Source of the DNA: Haliclystus octoradiatus
Lineage: Eukaryota > Cnidaria > Staurozoa > Stauromedusae > Haliclystidae
Assembly (NCBI GenBank): GCA_916610825.1
Contig: OU744454.1
Coordinates: forward strand, 11,411,178-11,475,177
Direction of reading: 5' to 3'
DNA length: 64,000 nucleotides
Below, piece by piece: positions 25,060 through 58,034 of this stretch. Numbering within the stretch: the stretch's first letter is position 1; each line of letters opens with the position of its first letter. A model generated the notes under the pieces. It was not told the DNA's origin. It was given only the letters and a program-made list of their open reading frames with translations, and did no database searches. Made by a program: the position numbers and the translations under genes.

Positions 25060-28000
25060 CTCGATTGAACATTGACTGTGCGCAAGCGACTGTCTCTGCC
25101 CTTAAATGCTTATGTTATTCTTGCAAGTGGCCATTGATTTCTTGTTTTGTTGTCGTTTGCAAGCAGAAGCAGATCATTTACTTTCATATCTGTTGTTGGA
25201 ACACATACTTCTGTCTCTTTTGTAGAAGAGGCAAGTATTCTTTCACCCATCTCTTCCAAAAATTTTCCGCCAACAATTGTGTTCTTCTCCATTGCTTCCG
25301 AGTATAATTGTCATTACTTGTAAAAATGTCAGGGGGATTTGTGGACCTTCGTTGAGTGAGAAGGTGATTTGGGGTTAGAGGTTCTTCATCTGTAACATCA
25401 TCACTGAGTGGAGTAATTGGTCGTCCGTTTAGTATGGCTTCTACTTCCGTCATCAATGTGTGGAATGATTCGTCATTCAATAGAGAGTCACCGATGATAG
25501 CTTTCATGAGCTTTCTTGTGCTTCGTATTAAGCTCTCCCATACTCCTCCCATGTGGCTTGCTGCTGGTGGATTAAAATGCCATTTTGCCTCTTCTTCTCT
25601 CGAATAATTGGAAACCTTCTCTTGATTCAATTATTTTAATGCACTTTTCAATTCATTGTTTGCGCCAACAAAATTACTCCCGTTGTCGCTCCAAATTTCT
25701 TTCAGTGCACCTCTCCTGCTGATGAAACGACGTAGACAATTGATAAATGAATCAGTGTCCAATGAATATGCTATTTGAAAATGGACTGCTCTTGTATTAA
25801 AAAATGTAAAAATACATCCATAACGTTTAACAGAGCTTCGTTTTACCTCTACTCGAAACGGGCCAAAATAATCCAAACCACATAACGTAAATGGTTGTAG
25901 AAAGGGAGACAATCTGCAGGATGGTAAACATGACATTATTTGCTGTCCTCTTTTTCCTCTTACTTTCAGGCAGGTGACACATGATCTTGATACATTCTTT
26001 AATCCCTTCCTCGCACCAATGATGCAATACTTCTGCCTCAAATCTGCCAAAACATGTTCTGTGCCGACATGACCAAGTATCATATGATATTGCAAAATAA
26101 GTAGATGAGACACATGCGAATCATTAGGCATAATAATTGGATGATGTACTTCATATGCAAGAGGTGCTTCGTTGATTCTGCTTCCTACAGGTAGAATATC
26201 ATTGACGATAATAGGTTGAAGTTTGATATTGGAGCTCTGTTGATGTACATATGTTGTTGTTGTATTTCTAACAATTTTACTTCTTTTATATAATTTTTTC
26301 TTTGTACCCAAGCAATGATGCTGGAAGTTGCATTGCGAATCTCTAAAATAGTTAGTATGCCGGTTTTTAGAAGCTCACTACTCTTCTTCTGAACCCTCCA
26401 TTTCAGGTATTCTTTAAATCTAATTAACCAGGCTGCTGAGGATTGTAACTTTAGCCATGATGAATGATAGTTAATAAATTTTCGATAGTGGAAGGTAGAT
26501 CTGAATGGATAGTTGCGTTGCAAATATTGTCCTCCTTCTTGACCTCTTGGTTTCCAATTAAATCGTCATTATCAAATTTCATATTCTGAATCGGCCAATT
26601 GATCTTATCTTGTTGCAAAAGTAATGGGCCACTAATCCAAGTTGACTTTGTTAATATTTCATTCACTTTCAATCCCCTTGAGGCTTCGTCAGCAGGTTTC
26701 AACTCGGATGGGACATGGTTCCATTGACAGGCGTTGGTTGATTCTAAGATTTCTGCAATCCTGTTTGCTACAAATGTTTGAAATCTTTTTGATTCATTTT
26801 GCAAGAATTGAAGTACGAGAGTAGATTCTGTCCAATAAGCCACATCATCTATTTGTATCCCAGCCATGCGTACACTCAAAAAAGCTGCTTGAAATTCAAG
26901 CCTCGGGATTGTGAGTTTCTTTAGTGGTGCAAGTCTTGACTTTCCTATTACAAAGGACAACTTGAAATTTCCATTTTTGTTTACTTGACAAAGGTATGTA
27001 ACTGCACCATACGAGTCTCCTGGTGCATCGGCAAACGAATGAAGCTCATTTCTTGCAGCTTCTGGTTTGGGGATAGGTAAGATGTTACGAGGTTTTGTTA
27101 AATGTTGTATTTGACGAAGTTCTTCACATCAGCTATGCCAGGGTTCCAAATGTTTCATTTCTAAAGATTCATCCCAACTTATTTTTGACATCCATAAATC
27201 CTGAAGCAAAATCATTGCCCTGATTGTGAATTGTATAGCAATCCCAAGTTGATCATACACTGAGCTTACAGTTGATAAAAAATTTTTCTCTTTGTTGATG
27301 GTTTTGAATTTTCCACCATTCTGAATCCAAGTCTATCCTTTTCAGCATCCCATTGTAATCCCAGTGCTCTTTCATTTGGAATATCTTATGTGTTGATGTC
27401 CAAAGTTGGCTGTGCTCTTCCTTCTTTTGGTATCGTTTCCAAAACTTGTTTGCTATTTCTCATCGATATTGTTAGATGAAACCTACCACTTTTTAGCAAT
27501 TCTGTTAGCTCTTTAGCCATTTGAATAGCTTCTTCTTTGCTCTGTACTGCAACGAAACAATCATCAACAAAGAAGTTTTTCCTTACGCAATTTTTAGCTT
27601 CTTCGCTGTACTTCGTGTCATCATCAGCAGTTCTCTTCAGTGCATAGCTTGCAATTGAAGGTGAAGAAGTTGCGCCGAATATGTGTACCAGCATTTTAAA
27701 TGCTATTGGAGGTTCATTCAAATCTCCATCTTCCCACCACAGAATGAATCAGTGTTACTTTCTACTACTCTGACTTGATGGAACATTGCTGCAATGTCGG
27801 TATTTAAAACAATTGAACAAAGTCGGAATCTTGTCAGTACTCCTATCAAATTATTTGTCATGCCTGGTCCTTTGAGTAGGGATTTGTTTAAAGATACATC
27901 TTTATACAGTGCTGCTGAATCTAAGACGATTCTAATTTTGTTCTTGTTGGGATTAATAACTGGGCGATGCGGGAGGTACCACACTTTCTTCTTTTCATTT

Positions 28001-28900
28001 CGTTGAATTTTTTTGGAATATTTTCACAAAATCCTTTCAATAGGTACCCGTCAATTACGTCCTTGTAGTTTGATAATAATATTGGATCAGCTATTAAACG
28101 TTTCTTGAGTGACTTAAGTCTTGCTTCTGCCATGGGCAAATTGTCAGGCAAAGGATCCTCTGATTCCCAAGGTAACGCTATTTGATAATGTCCACTATCT
28201 TTGTGGCAGAACTTTGAATTATAGACATTGCTTTGCAATCCTCAATGGAATATTCTTTAACGCCTTCTATTTGGTTGGGTAGTTTTCAATTTCCCAGAAT
28301 TTTGCTACTTGTAATGACAAGTCACTGTCTTCATTCATTTGGATGACATGGCATTGATATGGTGTAGTACTTTCCCACGGCCCCATTATCTACCATCCAA
28401 GTTCTGTTTCGATTGCCCAAGGTTGTTTCTTAATTTGTTCCCCTTTTGTAGCTTATTGGAATCAGAGCCTCTGGACATTATGTCCCTATCTGCAATGGTA
28501 CTGATGTACCTGTCAACTTTGGAAATTGAATATCCTTCAAATGATAATACTGATTGACATCTACGTCTTTCACACCCTTGCTTGTATTATTCAGTGATTC
28601 GATTGTCCATACAGAGTTTAAATTTATGATTGGCTCCTTCTGATTGATTTTTGATATACTCAGATATGTTTTCATAGACTTCATTTGATCCTTGTTACTA
28701 TTTACTGTTGTCAAGGAGATATGTCCTTCTGTTGCCCTTATTCCCAATTTTTTAAGAACCCAATTTTCACATATATTTACGTTTGATCAGAATCCAAAAT
28801 TGAGTAAACGTCTAGGCTTCCGTGAGGTCCGTATAGTCTTACTGGTCTGCATTAAAGCATTAGTTGCGTTTATCTGTGATGTTGCTTGACAATGATTGAA
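25060..28900 (-). pseudogene. BEL/Pao LTR retrotransposon pol, frameshifted and 5'-truncated
   Basis: Reading right to left on the minus strand, the usual Pao order is kept. A retropepsin-like remnant lies at 28480-28880 (VPLQIGTDIM near its end). The reverse transcriptase follows at 27386-28240, with LNTDIAAMFHQ as the first catalytic Asp and FVDD as the active-site pair. The RNase H region spans about 26450-27060 (LHSFADAPGDS, then LTIPRLEFQAAF). The integrase zinc and core are at 25631-26311, with H-H and C-C pairs, GLDYFGP and SDNGSNF. The third acidic residue is in GGVWESLIR, in the frame 25184-25630. A DUF5641-like tail ends near 25110. At least five frame breaks show it is dead. Such elements copy themselves through RNA and insert via integrase. 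No env-like or intact gag region is seen. Confidence 0.9.
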
Positions 28901-29345
28901 AGTGGCTTCAGTTGTCTCTGTGATATCGTTGTTGCCTATGTGTGTGCTATTAGCATTTCCTTTCCTTTACATTCCTTCATTAGCATTTTTCTTTCACAAA
29001 TTCAAAGCCTCTTTCAACTTCATAGTCTTGGAATTTTTACAAACATTTACTGGAAGATGGCACCGTGTACTGAAGATTAGTCATTGCAAAAGCAAGGGCC
29101 ATTCTTTTGCGAATGAAAAGTATTCCAAGAATTGAGTTGGTAGGAGTTGTAATTATGACACGTTTAATAAACCCTGTAATATCAGCACTGAAAGTTGATC
29201 CTTCAAACGTTGTTTGCTGGACTGCTTGACAGACTCAAAGGTTTTGTGCAGTCAAAAATTGCTGAAATCCAAGAATCAATCAACCCAGAGGTCTTCCATT
29301 ATGTACCTATATTAAAGCAAATCTAGCTGATAAACTTAAAAAACG

Positions 29346-29585
29346 GGCTATTACCATAAGTAATGTAGTCGGTGTCGCCCTACCGAAGGCACCCGTACCA
29401 CTCCTCTATTTCTAAATGAGTGGCTTTTTTCGCTGAGAGCTATGATTTTGAACGCTCATTGTTGAACTCAGCCGCGACACTGCAGATCAATTTCAACAGA
29501 TTTCATGGCAGATAGGTCTCGATTGTCAATGCGCAACGATGCACCGCAGCTACTCACAATGCAATTCCCTCTGGGCCATTCCCAT
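29346..29585 (-). mobile_element. tRNA-SINE family 1, 5'-truncated copy
   Basis: Reverse-complemented, this matches 53195-53415 of the full-length copy almost base for base. It includes GCATCGTTGCGCATTGAC, GATCTGCAGTGTCGCGGC and the conserved 3' end GGTGCCTTCGGTAGGGCGAC. The tRNA-like head is missing, as in typical 5' truncation. Confidence 0.9.
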
Positions 29586-30235
29586 GGAACAATTAGAATA
29601 ACGGCAAAATGATCGATCATTTCTGAAAGAAGAGGAAAATAGGCAAAAGGAAACACTAGTGATGGCCAATCAAAACATTGAAACTTTTAAGTTAGTAATC
29701 CGAATTATCAAGAAGCATAAAAAGAAACCAAGGAGAGTTGAAGCACTACAAGTCACTAAAGCCTCAACAGACAAGGATAAAATAGTCGCCATTTCAGCCT
29801 GTGATAAAGAGTACCTAGAAGTGTTTGCGAGAAATTGATCAGAAGGAAATGACAATTCCGATCCAAATATCAAATTGATCCAAGCATTACAACAAGATGT
29901 TAATTTTAAAGAAAAGAAATATAGGAAGTATATTCCAACCTACTGATCATATGATGACGATAAAAAATTTAGATTTGGACACGTTTTGGCAAAGTTAAAT
30001 GGCTTACAAAAAAACATTATCGCTTGAGCAATTTTTCCAGATTCCTAATTTGATAAGACGTTTGCACAATTTTATCACAAAAAGCAGGGTTTCCGAATCG
30101 TAAAAACTTGCCATTACCTGTGGCTGGAAGCCAACCGATGTTTATTCTGCCGCACCAGAAGTAAACAGCTATTAGAACAGATGGATGAGAGAGCTACCCT
30201 AAAAGTACCCTAAAAGTTTCAAATATTCTGTTGAT
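29586..30235 (+). pseudogene. Decayed lysine-rich coding relic, family unknown
   Basis: One plus-strand frame reads protein-like for about 210 codons (NDRSFLKEEENRQKETL... then IRIIKKHKKKPRR). It is broken by TGA at 29836, TGA at 29944, and further TGA and TAA codons. Downstream is a Cys-containing block (CLFCRTRSKQLLEQMDE). The long basic/acidic stretches suggest a nucleic-acid-binding or gag-like protein, but I do not recognise the family. It starts right beside a SINE copy. Confidence 0.35.
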
Positions 30236-30644
30236 GCTACCCAAAAAATTCAAAAATGCAGCTTAAAAAGTTCCTGCAGGTTGATTGATTTTAAGTAAAT
30301 ACACGGAAATGATACAAAAAATTTTCAAAAATTCTTGAAAAAGTCAAAAATAGCAGAAATAAAACAATCGAAGGCAATGTTGTTTTATTCGTCTGTTAGA
30401 CCACAAGGGCAATATATTTGGAGCGATTGCACGATTCAATAGATGATGATGTATAACTTGTTTTACTGCTCTGCACAATTGTACTGCTACATTAGTATCG
30501 GAAATATTCACGAGAAATATTTTGAGGTTTCACGCAGCTTCACAAAGGCTGTAGCAAAGGCTGTAGTAGTTAGCAGAGCAGTAGCTACTAGCTACCAAGG
30601 TATAGGTTTATAGACGTATTAGACGTACTGTATTTGTCAAATGC

Positions 30645-31045
30645 GTCTTCTTCTTCTTCTTCTGTTACGCTCGTCCGTCCTCGGTCCAGGGCACTGCGCA
30701 GTTTACAAACTTTTGCCATGCGTATCTGTCACATGCGATTTGTTTTAAATTGTTTTTATTTACATTGACCGTTACGTATTAACTTTGACCATTATTACAT
30801 TTCACCATTAATCTAATATTTACATTTAGATTTTGTAATTCATTTTCTACACATCTTAGCCACGTTAGTTTCTGCCCTCCTCTTGGTTTTTGTATATAAA
30901 ATTGTGCAGCTCCTTTGAGGGCTTTCTTTGCTGGTGCATCTGTTGGCAATCAAAACACATGACCATACTGCTTCAGCCTTTGCCTCTGAACCTCCACACT
31001 CCAAGAAATTTATTCTGTCATTTGATATAATTTCAGATTACTAAT
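30645..31045 (-). pseudogene. LINE ORF2 C-terminal relic with simple-repeat tail
   Basis: Read on the minus strand, the frame gives VEVQRQRLKQYGHVF, APAKKALKGAAQFY, PRGGQKLTWLRCVE and then DRYAWQKFVNCAVPW. These blocks are typical of the region after the reverse transcriptase in endonuclease-type LINEs. A (GAA)n tail follows at 30645-30661. Stops and frame breaks are present. It is head to head with the LINE that begins at 31062. Confidence 0.7.
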
Positions 31046-32329
31046 TTTATCGTCCCATTGTATAGATTTTGAGCTCCTTCAATGGATATCTTCGTTTTTA
31101 ATTGGCCGCACTCAATCTGTATGCATTGAAAATATTTACTCTAAACCTTTAAACGTTGACAGTGGTGTACCCCAGGGTTCTGTACTGGGCCCGCTGCTGT
31201 TTATATTATTTATTAATGACATTGTAAGCTGCCTTGAAGAAGATTGCCATATCAAATTGTTTGCAGATGATGCAAAGATCTTTACTGCACGAGCTGACCA
31301 AAATTGCAATCTCCAGCAAACACTATAGTACAGTCATTATAAAAAATGACCTCACACAAATTGCAACAGAAGCATTTTTCATCAATTCTAGGGTCAAATT
31401 TTATGCTTAACAACATATCCAAAATGTTCCGAAATCGGAGTAGGCAAAATGCCTTAATTTTGCAATTTGATTTATGGCATTCCCAGTAGAAACATGAAAG
31501 CGAGGCTGTCCTTTTTTAGTGTAATCATGTGATTTAATTTGAGAGGAAAATATCAGGAATAGTAGCCTTGCATCATTTAGCACATATAATGTGCTTAAAA
31601 TTTCTTTACTGTCACCATGTATCCATTTCCCAAAACGAGGCTATATATGAAGATTAAACAAATCGACATAGAAAAACTAGAAAAACATATACACAGTAAG
31701 TGAAAAATGTTATTCATTATATTTTAACATTCCACTAGCAGTATAGATCATGTAAATACTTTATTTATCTTATTTAGAAAATTTAATTAGGTAATATACA
31801 TTGTTCACAATGAACAATTTTAGGCAAATGCATGGGGATATTTTTGACAGAAATTGACCATTACGATTTGATGATAGGCCTGAAGAAAAACAGCAGAAAA
31901 TGATATCCAATAGAAATGTTAAATTACATTAAACTAACGAACTAATACCTTTTACTTCTTGACAGGAAATCAATTAACTTGGTATATAGACTACAGTTAT
32001 CCAGTCGTTTATGTTACTAATTTAGCCATGGAATGAAATTTGAACATGGAACTTCACCCAAAGGTTATGCCCAAAATGTTAACTATATCCTATACACATA
32101 TACAATCAAACCTGCTATATAACAGCCATCTCTATACAGCGACCACCTGTCTAAAGTGGTCACTCTTGCAATGTCTTGAAATAGTATTTTCTATTAAATC
32201 AAAGATTGATGAGCTTGGCTGTAGTTTTGGTGATTTCCTCTGTTTCAGTCCTTGGTTTCTCTGAGCATACAAAGGAAGCTCGTATGGAGAAAATGGTCCA
32301 TAGTCAATGAACTCGTATGAATAGTCCAT

Positions 32330-32460
32330 GGACAGTTCATGAACATTGTTATTGAATGCTCCCGCGTTTTCATTTATTATAAATTATACAATTTATAAAT
32401 TAATTCAGCAGTTCATGAACTGCTTATAAATTGTTCATGAAACTTTGCCATTTAACATTT
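32330..32460 (+). repeat. GTTCATGAAC-type element, diverged
   Basis: Several copies of the palindrome ((A/C)GTTCATGAAC) and a GCCATTTAAC block occur within the loop of the foldback element. The ends are not clear. Confidence 0.5.
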
Positions 32461-32508
32461 ATGAACTATTTTTCCACAGAAGATTTTTATACAACAGATT
32501 TGATACAT

Positions 32509-32681
32509 CCCCTGCAAAATGTTCAGGAGTTCAAAAGCTTAGAACAATTCATGAACTATTCAAAAACAGCTCATGAACCTTCACGGACAGTTCATAAACA
32601 ATCCATGAAAACTTTGGACCATTTAACGTTCATGAACTGTTCATGGACTGTTCATTAACTCCTGAATTGTTTTTCGCAGGG
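32509..32681 (+). mobile_element. GTTCATGAAC foldback element in the loop of the larger foldback
   Basis: It starts CCCCTGCAAAATGTTCAGGA and ends CCTGAATTGTTTTTCGCAGGG, the same termini as the element at 43975-44205. Tandem palindromes lie between. It is nested third in line: LINE, then long-arm element, then this. Confidence 0.75.
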
Positions 32682-34740
32682 ATATTATGAATAGCTGCCA
32701 AACACATATTGTGAACCCTACAGTTTTACTCACTTGTATTCGAAGTTTCGAAAATATGTTAACCATTATTGATTAAAATGAATGGAGAGCTAATGGTCGG
32801 GGAAATTTGCAAATTTCAAAAGTGGCACAAATTATTTGCTTTATACAAGTTTCCTTTATCTGCTCAGACGAACCAAGAACTAGAAAAAGAGTAACTCACT
32901 AAAACTGCAGCCAAGCTCATCAATCTTCGATTCAATAGAAAATACTATTTCAGAACATTGCAACAGTGACCACTTCAGACAGGTGGTCGCTGTATTGGGA
33001 CGGCTGTTATAACAGGTCCGATTGTATATGTGTATAGTATATAGTTAACATTTTGGGCATAACCTTTAGATGAAGTTCCTGTGTTCAATTTTCATTCCAT
33101 GGTTAAATTAGTAACATAAACGAGTGGGTAACTGTAGTCTATATACGAAGTTGCATTGATTCCTGTCGATGATTAATGAAGGTATTAGTTCCTTAGTTTA
33201 ATTTAATTTGACGTTTCTATTGCATATCTTATTCTGCTATTTTTCTGCAGGCCTATCATCAAATCGTAATAGTCAATTTCTGTCAAAAATAATGGCGACC
33301 ATGAACATTCCTAGGAATGTGAACAATGTATATTACCTAATTAAATTTTCTAAATAAGATAAATAAAGTATTTACATGATCTATACTGCTAGTGGAATGT
33401 TAAAATATAATGAATAACATTTTTCACTTACAGTGTATATGCTTTTCTAGTTTTTCTATGTCGATTTGTTTAATCTTCATATATAGCCTCGTTTTGGTAA
33501 TTTGATACATGGTGACGTAAAGAAATTTTAAGCACATTATATGTGCTAAATGATGCAAGGCTACTATTCCTGATATTTTCCTCTCAAATTAAATCACATG
33601 ATTACACTAAAAAAGGACAGCCTCGCTTTCATGTTTCTACTGGAATTGCCATAAATCAAATTGCGAAATTAAGGCATTTTGCCCACTCCGATTTCGGAAC
33701 ATTTTGGATATGTTGTTAAGCATAAAATTTTACCCTAGAATTGATGAAAAATGCTTCTGTTGCAATTTGTGTGAGGTTAAGGCTTATATTGGCTTAAAAT
33801 GACTGTACTACTAGACAAGGTGGTAGCATGGGCTTTAACATGGCAGTTACGACTCGCCTTGCACAAATGTTGCGTATTTTCTTTCGGAAATAATAAATTG
33901 CCTCGAAAAGTGTTTAACGTGGAAGGAAAAGAGTTGAAATCCGTGGAAAGGATCAAAGATTTAGGAGTATTGTTTACTGCAGATTTCAAATCCTCAGCAC
34001 ATTGTGGTATGATTGCAGCAAAAGCAAAATCTAGGTCATATTTAATAAGAAAATGTTTCACAAGTAGAGATCCTTTTATTTTAACTAAAGCGTACAACGT
34101 ATACGTAAGACCACTTTTGGAATCTGTGTCTCCAGTATGGTCCCCTTATTTAACAAAAGACATTATGAACATTGAAAAGGTGCAACGAACCTTCACTAGG
34201 CATATATGCCACGTCAATCATGTTTACGGACAGGCTTATCAAGATCTTTTAGTTTATCTTGGCATTAGTTCTTTAGAATTAAGACGAATAAAGCAAGATC
34301 TTATTATGATGTTCAAAATTATAAACAACCTCGTAGATTTAAATGTAACAGAATTCTGTAATTTTTCTAAGAATAAATACTCAATGCAAGGTAATTCCTT
34401 AAAGCTCCAGCCAACAAACACGCTATCCTGTAAGCTAAATGTCACCAAATTTCAATTCGTTAATCGAGTAATTCCGTGGTGTAATGGTTTACTCGAACAT
34501 ACTGTCACAAGTAAAACATTACGATCCTTTAAATCAAAATTGGATGAACAAGATTTAAGTGCTTTATACAAAGTCTATTAGTATTATTATGTATGAACTA
34601 TATTCAATTAATTAACAACTTTTTTTCTACTTTTAATACCTTTTGTATTTAAAGGATATATGTAAGTGAAAGTCAAGCTTTCCTTTATATTCCAGTCAAT
34701 ATTATATTTTTTGGCAAATAAACCAACAACAACAACAACA

Positions 34741-35048
34741 TTTGATGCGTGACATTCTCCTCGAAAAATTTCTTTGAAATGCGTCTATTTCGCAGTGTTG
34801 AGGTGTTGATGTTTTTTTAAGGTCCAGAGTTCACAATTGTAGACAAATATACTCTCGGCATGAGTCTTGAAAATTCTTATTTTTATCTTTTTTGTTGTGT
34901 TTTTACTATCTAGTATGTTTTAGTTGTGTATATGAGCTAATAGCTAAAATCAAATGTGTCTATGGGTAGGCTGTAGTTTCAAGCCTCATTTACGATAAAA
35001 GATATTTTCCAGTTACTCCTGAAAAAGAGGCGTGATACATCTTCTAAG
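34741..35048 (+). promoter_or_regulatory. Upstream region of the carboxylase gene
   Basis: This 300-base stretch lies between the LINE tail and the start codon. I see no clear TATA box. The start codon sits inside AAGATGGCGGC (35046-35056), a match to the YY1 consensus often found at the start of TATA-less housekeeping genes. That suggests, but does not prove, initiation close to the ATG. Confidence 0.35.
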
Positions 35049-55866
<20,818 letters not shown>

Positions 55867-57177
55867 ACATTCAGAATTTTATTTATACGAACAAACCTAC
55901 AACAACAGGATAGGGATAATACAATCTGTAATTATTTAATTAATTATATGCAAATGATGCAGTAAATATACGAATATCAACATTATTATGTTTTATTTGA
56001 TATCTTTTTTATTGTTTCTTGATTTTTATCAAATGGGTTGTTTTTATCATTCTTATTTATTTAGTTATCTGATATGATACTTCTCTCTCTTCACGTGCTA
56101 TTGCCACATAAAATGGTACCAGGAATATGGTAAAACTGAAAGGCGTTGAATTTTGTATCATTTTTAGAAACGCCTTTGACTTTGTCCGGTTAGTTATTCT
56201 GTACAGGTTGAATACTTGTAATATTTTCCTATTTACACAACCCAAATGATCAGTTCAAACTTCAAGTATAAACTTCCCTTTTTATTATAGAATATTCTCA
56301 TAATTTAGTTTACTGGTCTACTCTTTACTTTTCCTTACAAACATAGATCCTTTGTTTTTCTGTTGTGACTCATTTTCCATCCGATAGAGATATCTTGATC
56401 TGCTGATAGAATGCTTTTTAGTTTCATCCGTTAATTATGTGTAATTTCCCCGCTTTCTAATTTTGCATTTTCGGGTTATCAAGGTTTGGAAATTAAATCT
56501 TCGTCAATTTTAGTCGACTGGCCCTACAAATGGTACAAGTTAATTTTCCCTGGAGCCTGCAATTGTGGGATTTAAATTGGCAACATAAATTGGGCGCCAA
56601 CGTTTTATAAGAGTACCCTAGCCATGAAATTATCATGTAATGTGTTCACTTGCAGTGAAGTTAATTTGCCAATTTTTAGCGTACAAATTGTTCTGACGAA
56701 AACCTAATTATATTGAACTTTAATTGAACAATATTCATTACGTAGATATAGTAATAATAATATTTAATACCTACTTAATCTAGTTAATTTAGTTATTTTG
56801 ATATTAAGCTTTGTTTATTAGAAAGGGTAATTACTATTATGTATATATTTCACTTAGTATAAATTTAAATGTAATTTTGGTTTATAGGCAATATCTATAA
56901 TTGTATTTACGTAATTTAACATATTTTTCATTTATGCTAATTAGTTTATAGTTTTCTATATATTTGGAATTTTTGTAATGATTAAGCAGTTAGTTAATAG
57001 TCGGACAACCGAAATGTATGCTTTTTAGCCGGACAGGCACTATTGTTAATTATAATATTAAGTATATGCTTATAAAACGAATAACATCTGGTTTATTCTG
57101 TCTATGGTATCTATCTCATCAATACAGTCCTCAAATATCGTTTATACCAAGTTTCGTGGAAACACAAATTTCTGTAG
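55867..57177. other. PCCB 3' flank, no supported gene
   Basis: The 3' UTR and intergenic DNA are very AT-rich. I see no canonical AATAAA close to the PCCB stop, so the transcript end is unclear. The short frames lack domain content. Confidence 0.35.
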
Positions 57178-57178
57178 T

Positions 57179-57461
57179 CATGAAAAATATTATCTACAAG
57201 AACGAGATTCATTAAAAAATTATTTGAAAGTACAGTATACTAAATTAATGGTTGCCTTTAAAGGACAACGGTCGCAACTACACGGTTTCAAGGTTGCTGT
57301 GGAGTTTGAAAGGATTTTGGAGAGCGAAGAAGCAAGGGTATTCATATTTTCAATTTAGGTATTTGTATTTACATTGGTAATAATTTATATACTCCCACTG
57401 TTTCATTAATTAATTAATTAATTGATTTTAGGAGTATGAATTGGAAGAGCGCAAAGTTTAA
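57179..57461 (+). CDS. Possible 3' end of an unrecognised coiled-coil gene (two exons)
   Basis: I do not recognise this gene. A frame from 57179 (after a TTTCTGTAG acceptor) to 57337 reads HEKYYLQERDSLKNYL, then FKGQRSQLHGFKVAVEFERI and LESEEAR. A donor GTATTC follows. A TTGATTTTAG acceptor leads to 57432-57461, which reads EYELEERKV and then stops. The phases join. The Glu/Lys/Leu-rich end would form a helix or coiled coil. No upstream exon could be identified, and a broken duplicate of the first exon lies at 55574-55665. It may be a real gene end or a decayed gene copy. Confidence 0.35.
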
Positions 57462-58034
57462 GGTATTTTCAGATTTTCTTTCATTCTTTCAATAACGATT
57501 CCATTTCATGTCATTATTTTTGCTTAATAATGTTGAGATTCAAATCACTAATTTCTCGCATATTAACCATCACTTCAAGGCTTTTCGCATTTCACGTTCC
57601 CGATTGAATATGAATCGAAACGGTGAGTTCATATTATCATCAATTGTCGGAATTGCTTTTTTAATTTGTGGTTGCCTTGCTTAAATATTAATCCCGATTT
57701 TTATACCATGTCTGACGTTAGAGACAGGGTGAAACGGAACCAAACCAGGATGAATAAATTATGCTTTTGCTCCACTTCACTGCACACATAAAATAATGGC
57801 AATACTGAGAAAACGCAGGATTTAATGAAAGCTTGAAAGAAGAGTTGAAAAAAAATCAATTGACACAACACTTGACTTATAAAGTTTCCACTGACTCAAG
57901 TAAGACGATTACATCTGTAAGATGATTATAATCGACCATATTAAAGTCATAACAACAGTTTTTCCTTTAGCTGTCGAACAACTTGAACAGTCCGAGAAAG
58001 ACGACAATTGACTCACAGATGTCATGAATGGTCT
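57462..58034. other. Intergenic between convergent genes
   Basis: This 570-base AT-rich stretch lies between the plus-strand coiled-coil end and the minus-strand gene. I see no feature beyond likely 3' UTRs. Confidence 0.4.

Larger units (their letters stand above)
31326..33810 (+). mobile_element. Long-arm foldback DNA element inserted in the LINE
   Basis: The element begins TAGTACAGTCATT and ends AATGACTGTACTA. CTA on each side (31323-31325 and 33811-33813) is a likely 3-bp target duplication. The arms of about 0.9 kb (31326 to about 32260, and about 32880 to 33810) are inverted copies, matching for example at ATCCAAAATGTTCCGAAATC and GGACAGCCTCGCTTTCATG. No transposase frame is visible. 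The arms include a stretch of the GACCACT element family. The 600-base loop carries GTTCATGAAC-type elements. Confidence 0.85.
31062..34740 (+). pseudogene. LINE (jockey/CR1-like) reverse transcriptase, split by a 2.5-kb insertion
   Basis: The left part (31062-31325) reads LLQWISSFLIGRTQSV, SGVPQGSVLGPLLF and LFADDAKIF, the classic LINE reverse transcriptase palm with its FADD active site. The frame stops at an insertion and resumes at 33814 with DKVVAWALTWQLRLALHKC. It then continues to a stop at 34579-34581, through the thumb region (RIKDLGVLF, YVRPLLESVSPVW). A (CAA)n tail at 34720-34740 marks the 3' end. Without the insertion and one CTA the two halves join in frame, so the LINE was open when it was hit. 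It is 5' truncated (no endonuclease domain seen). Confidence 0.85.

Noticed and set aside
29662..30235. In-frame TGA codons as recoding (selenocysteine or readthrough)
   Set aside because: A TAA also interrupts the frame, no recoding element is evident, and the setting is among dead mobile elements.
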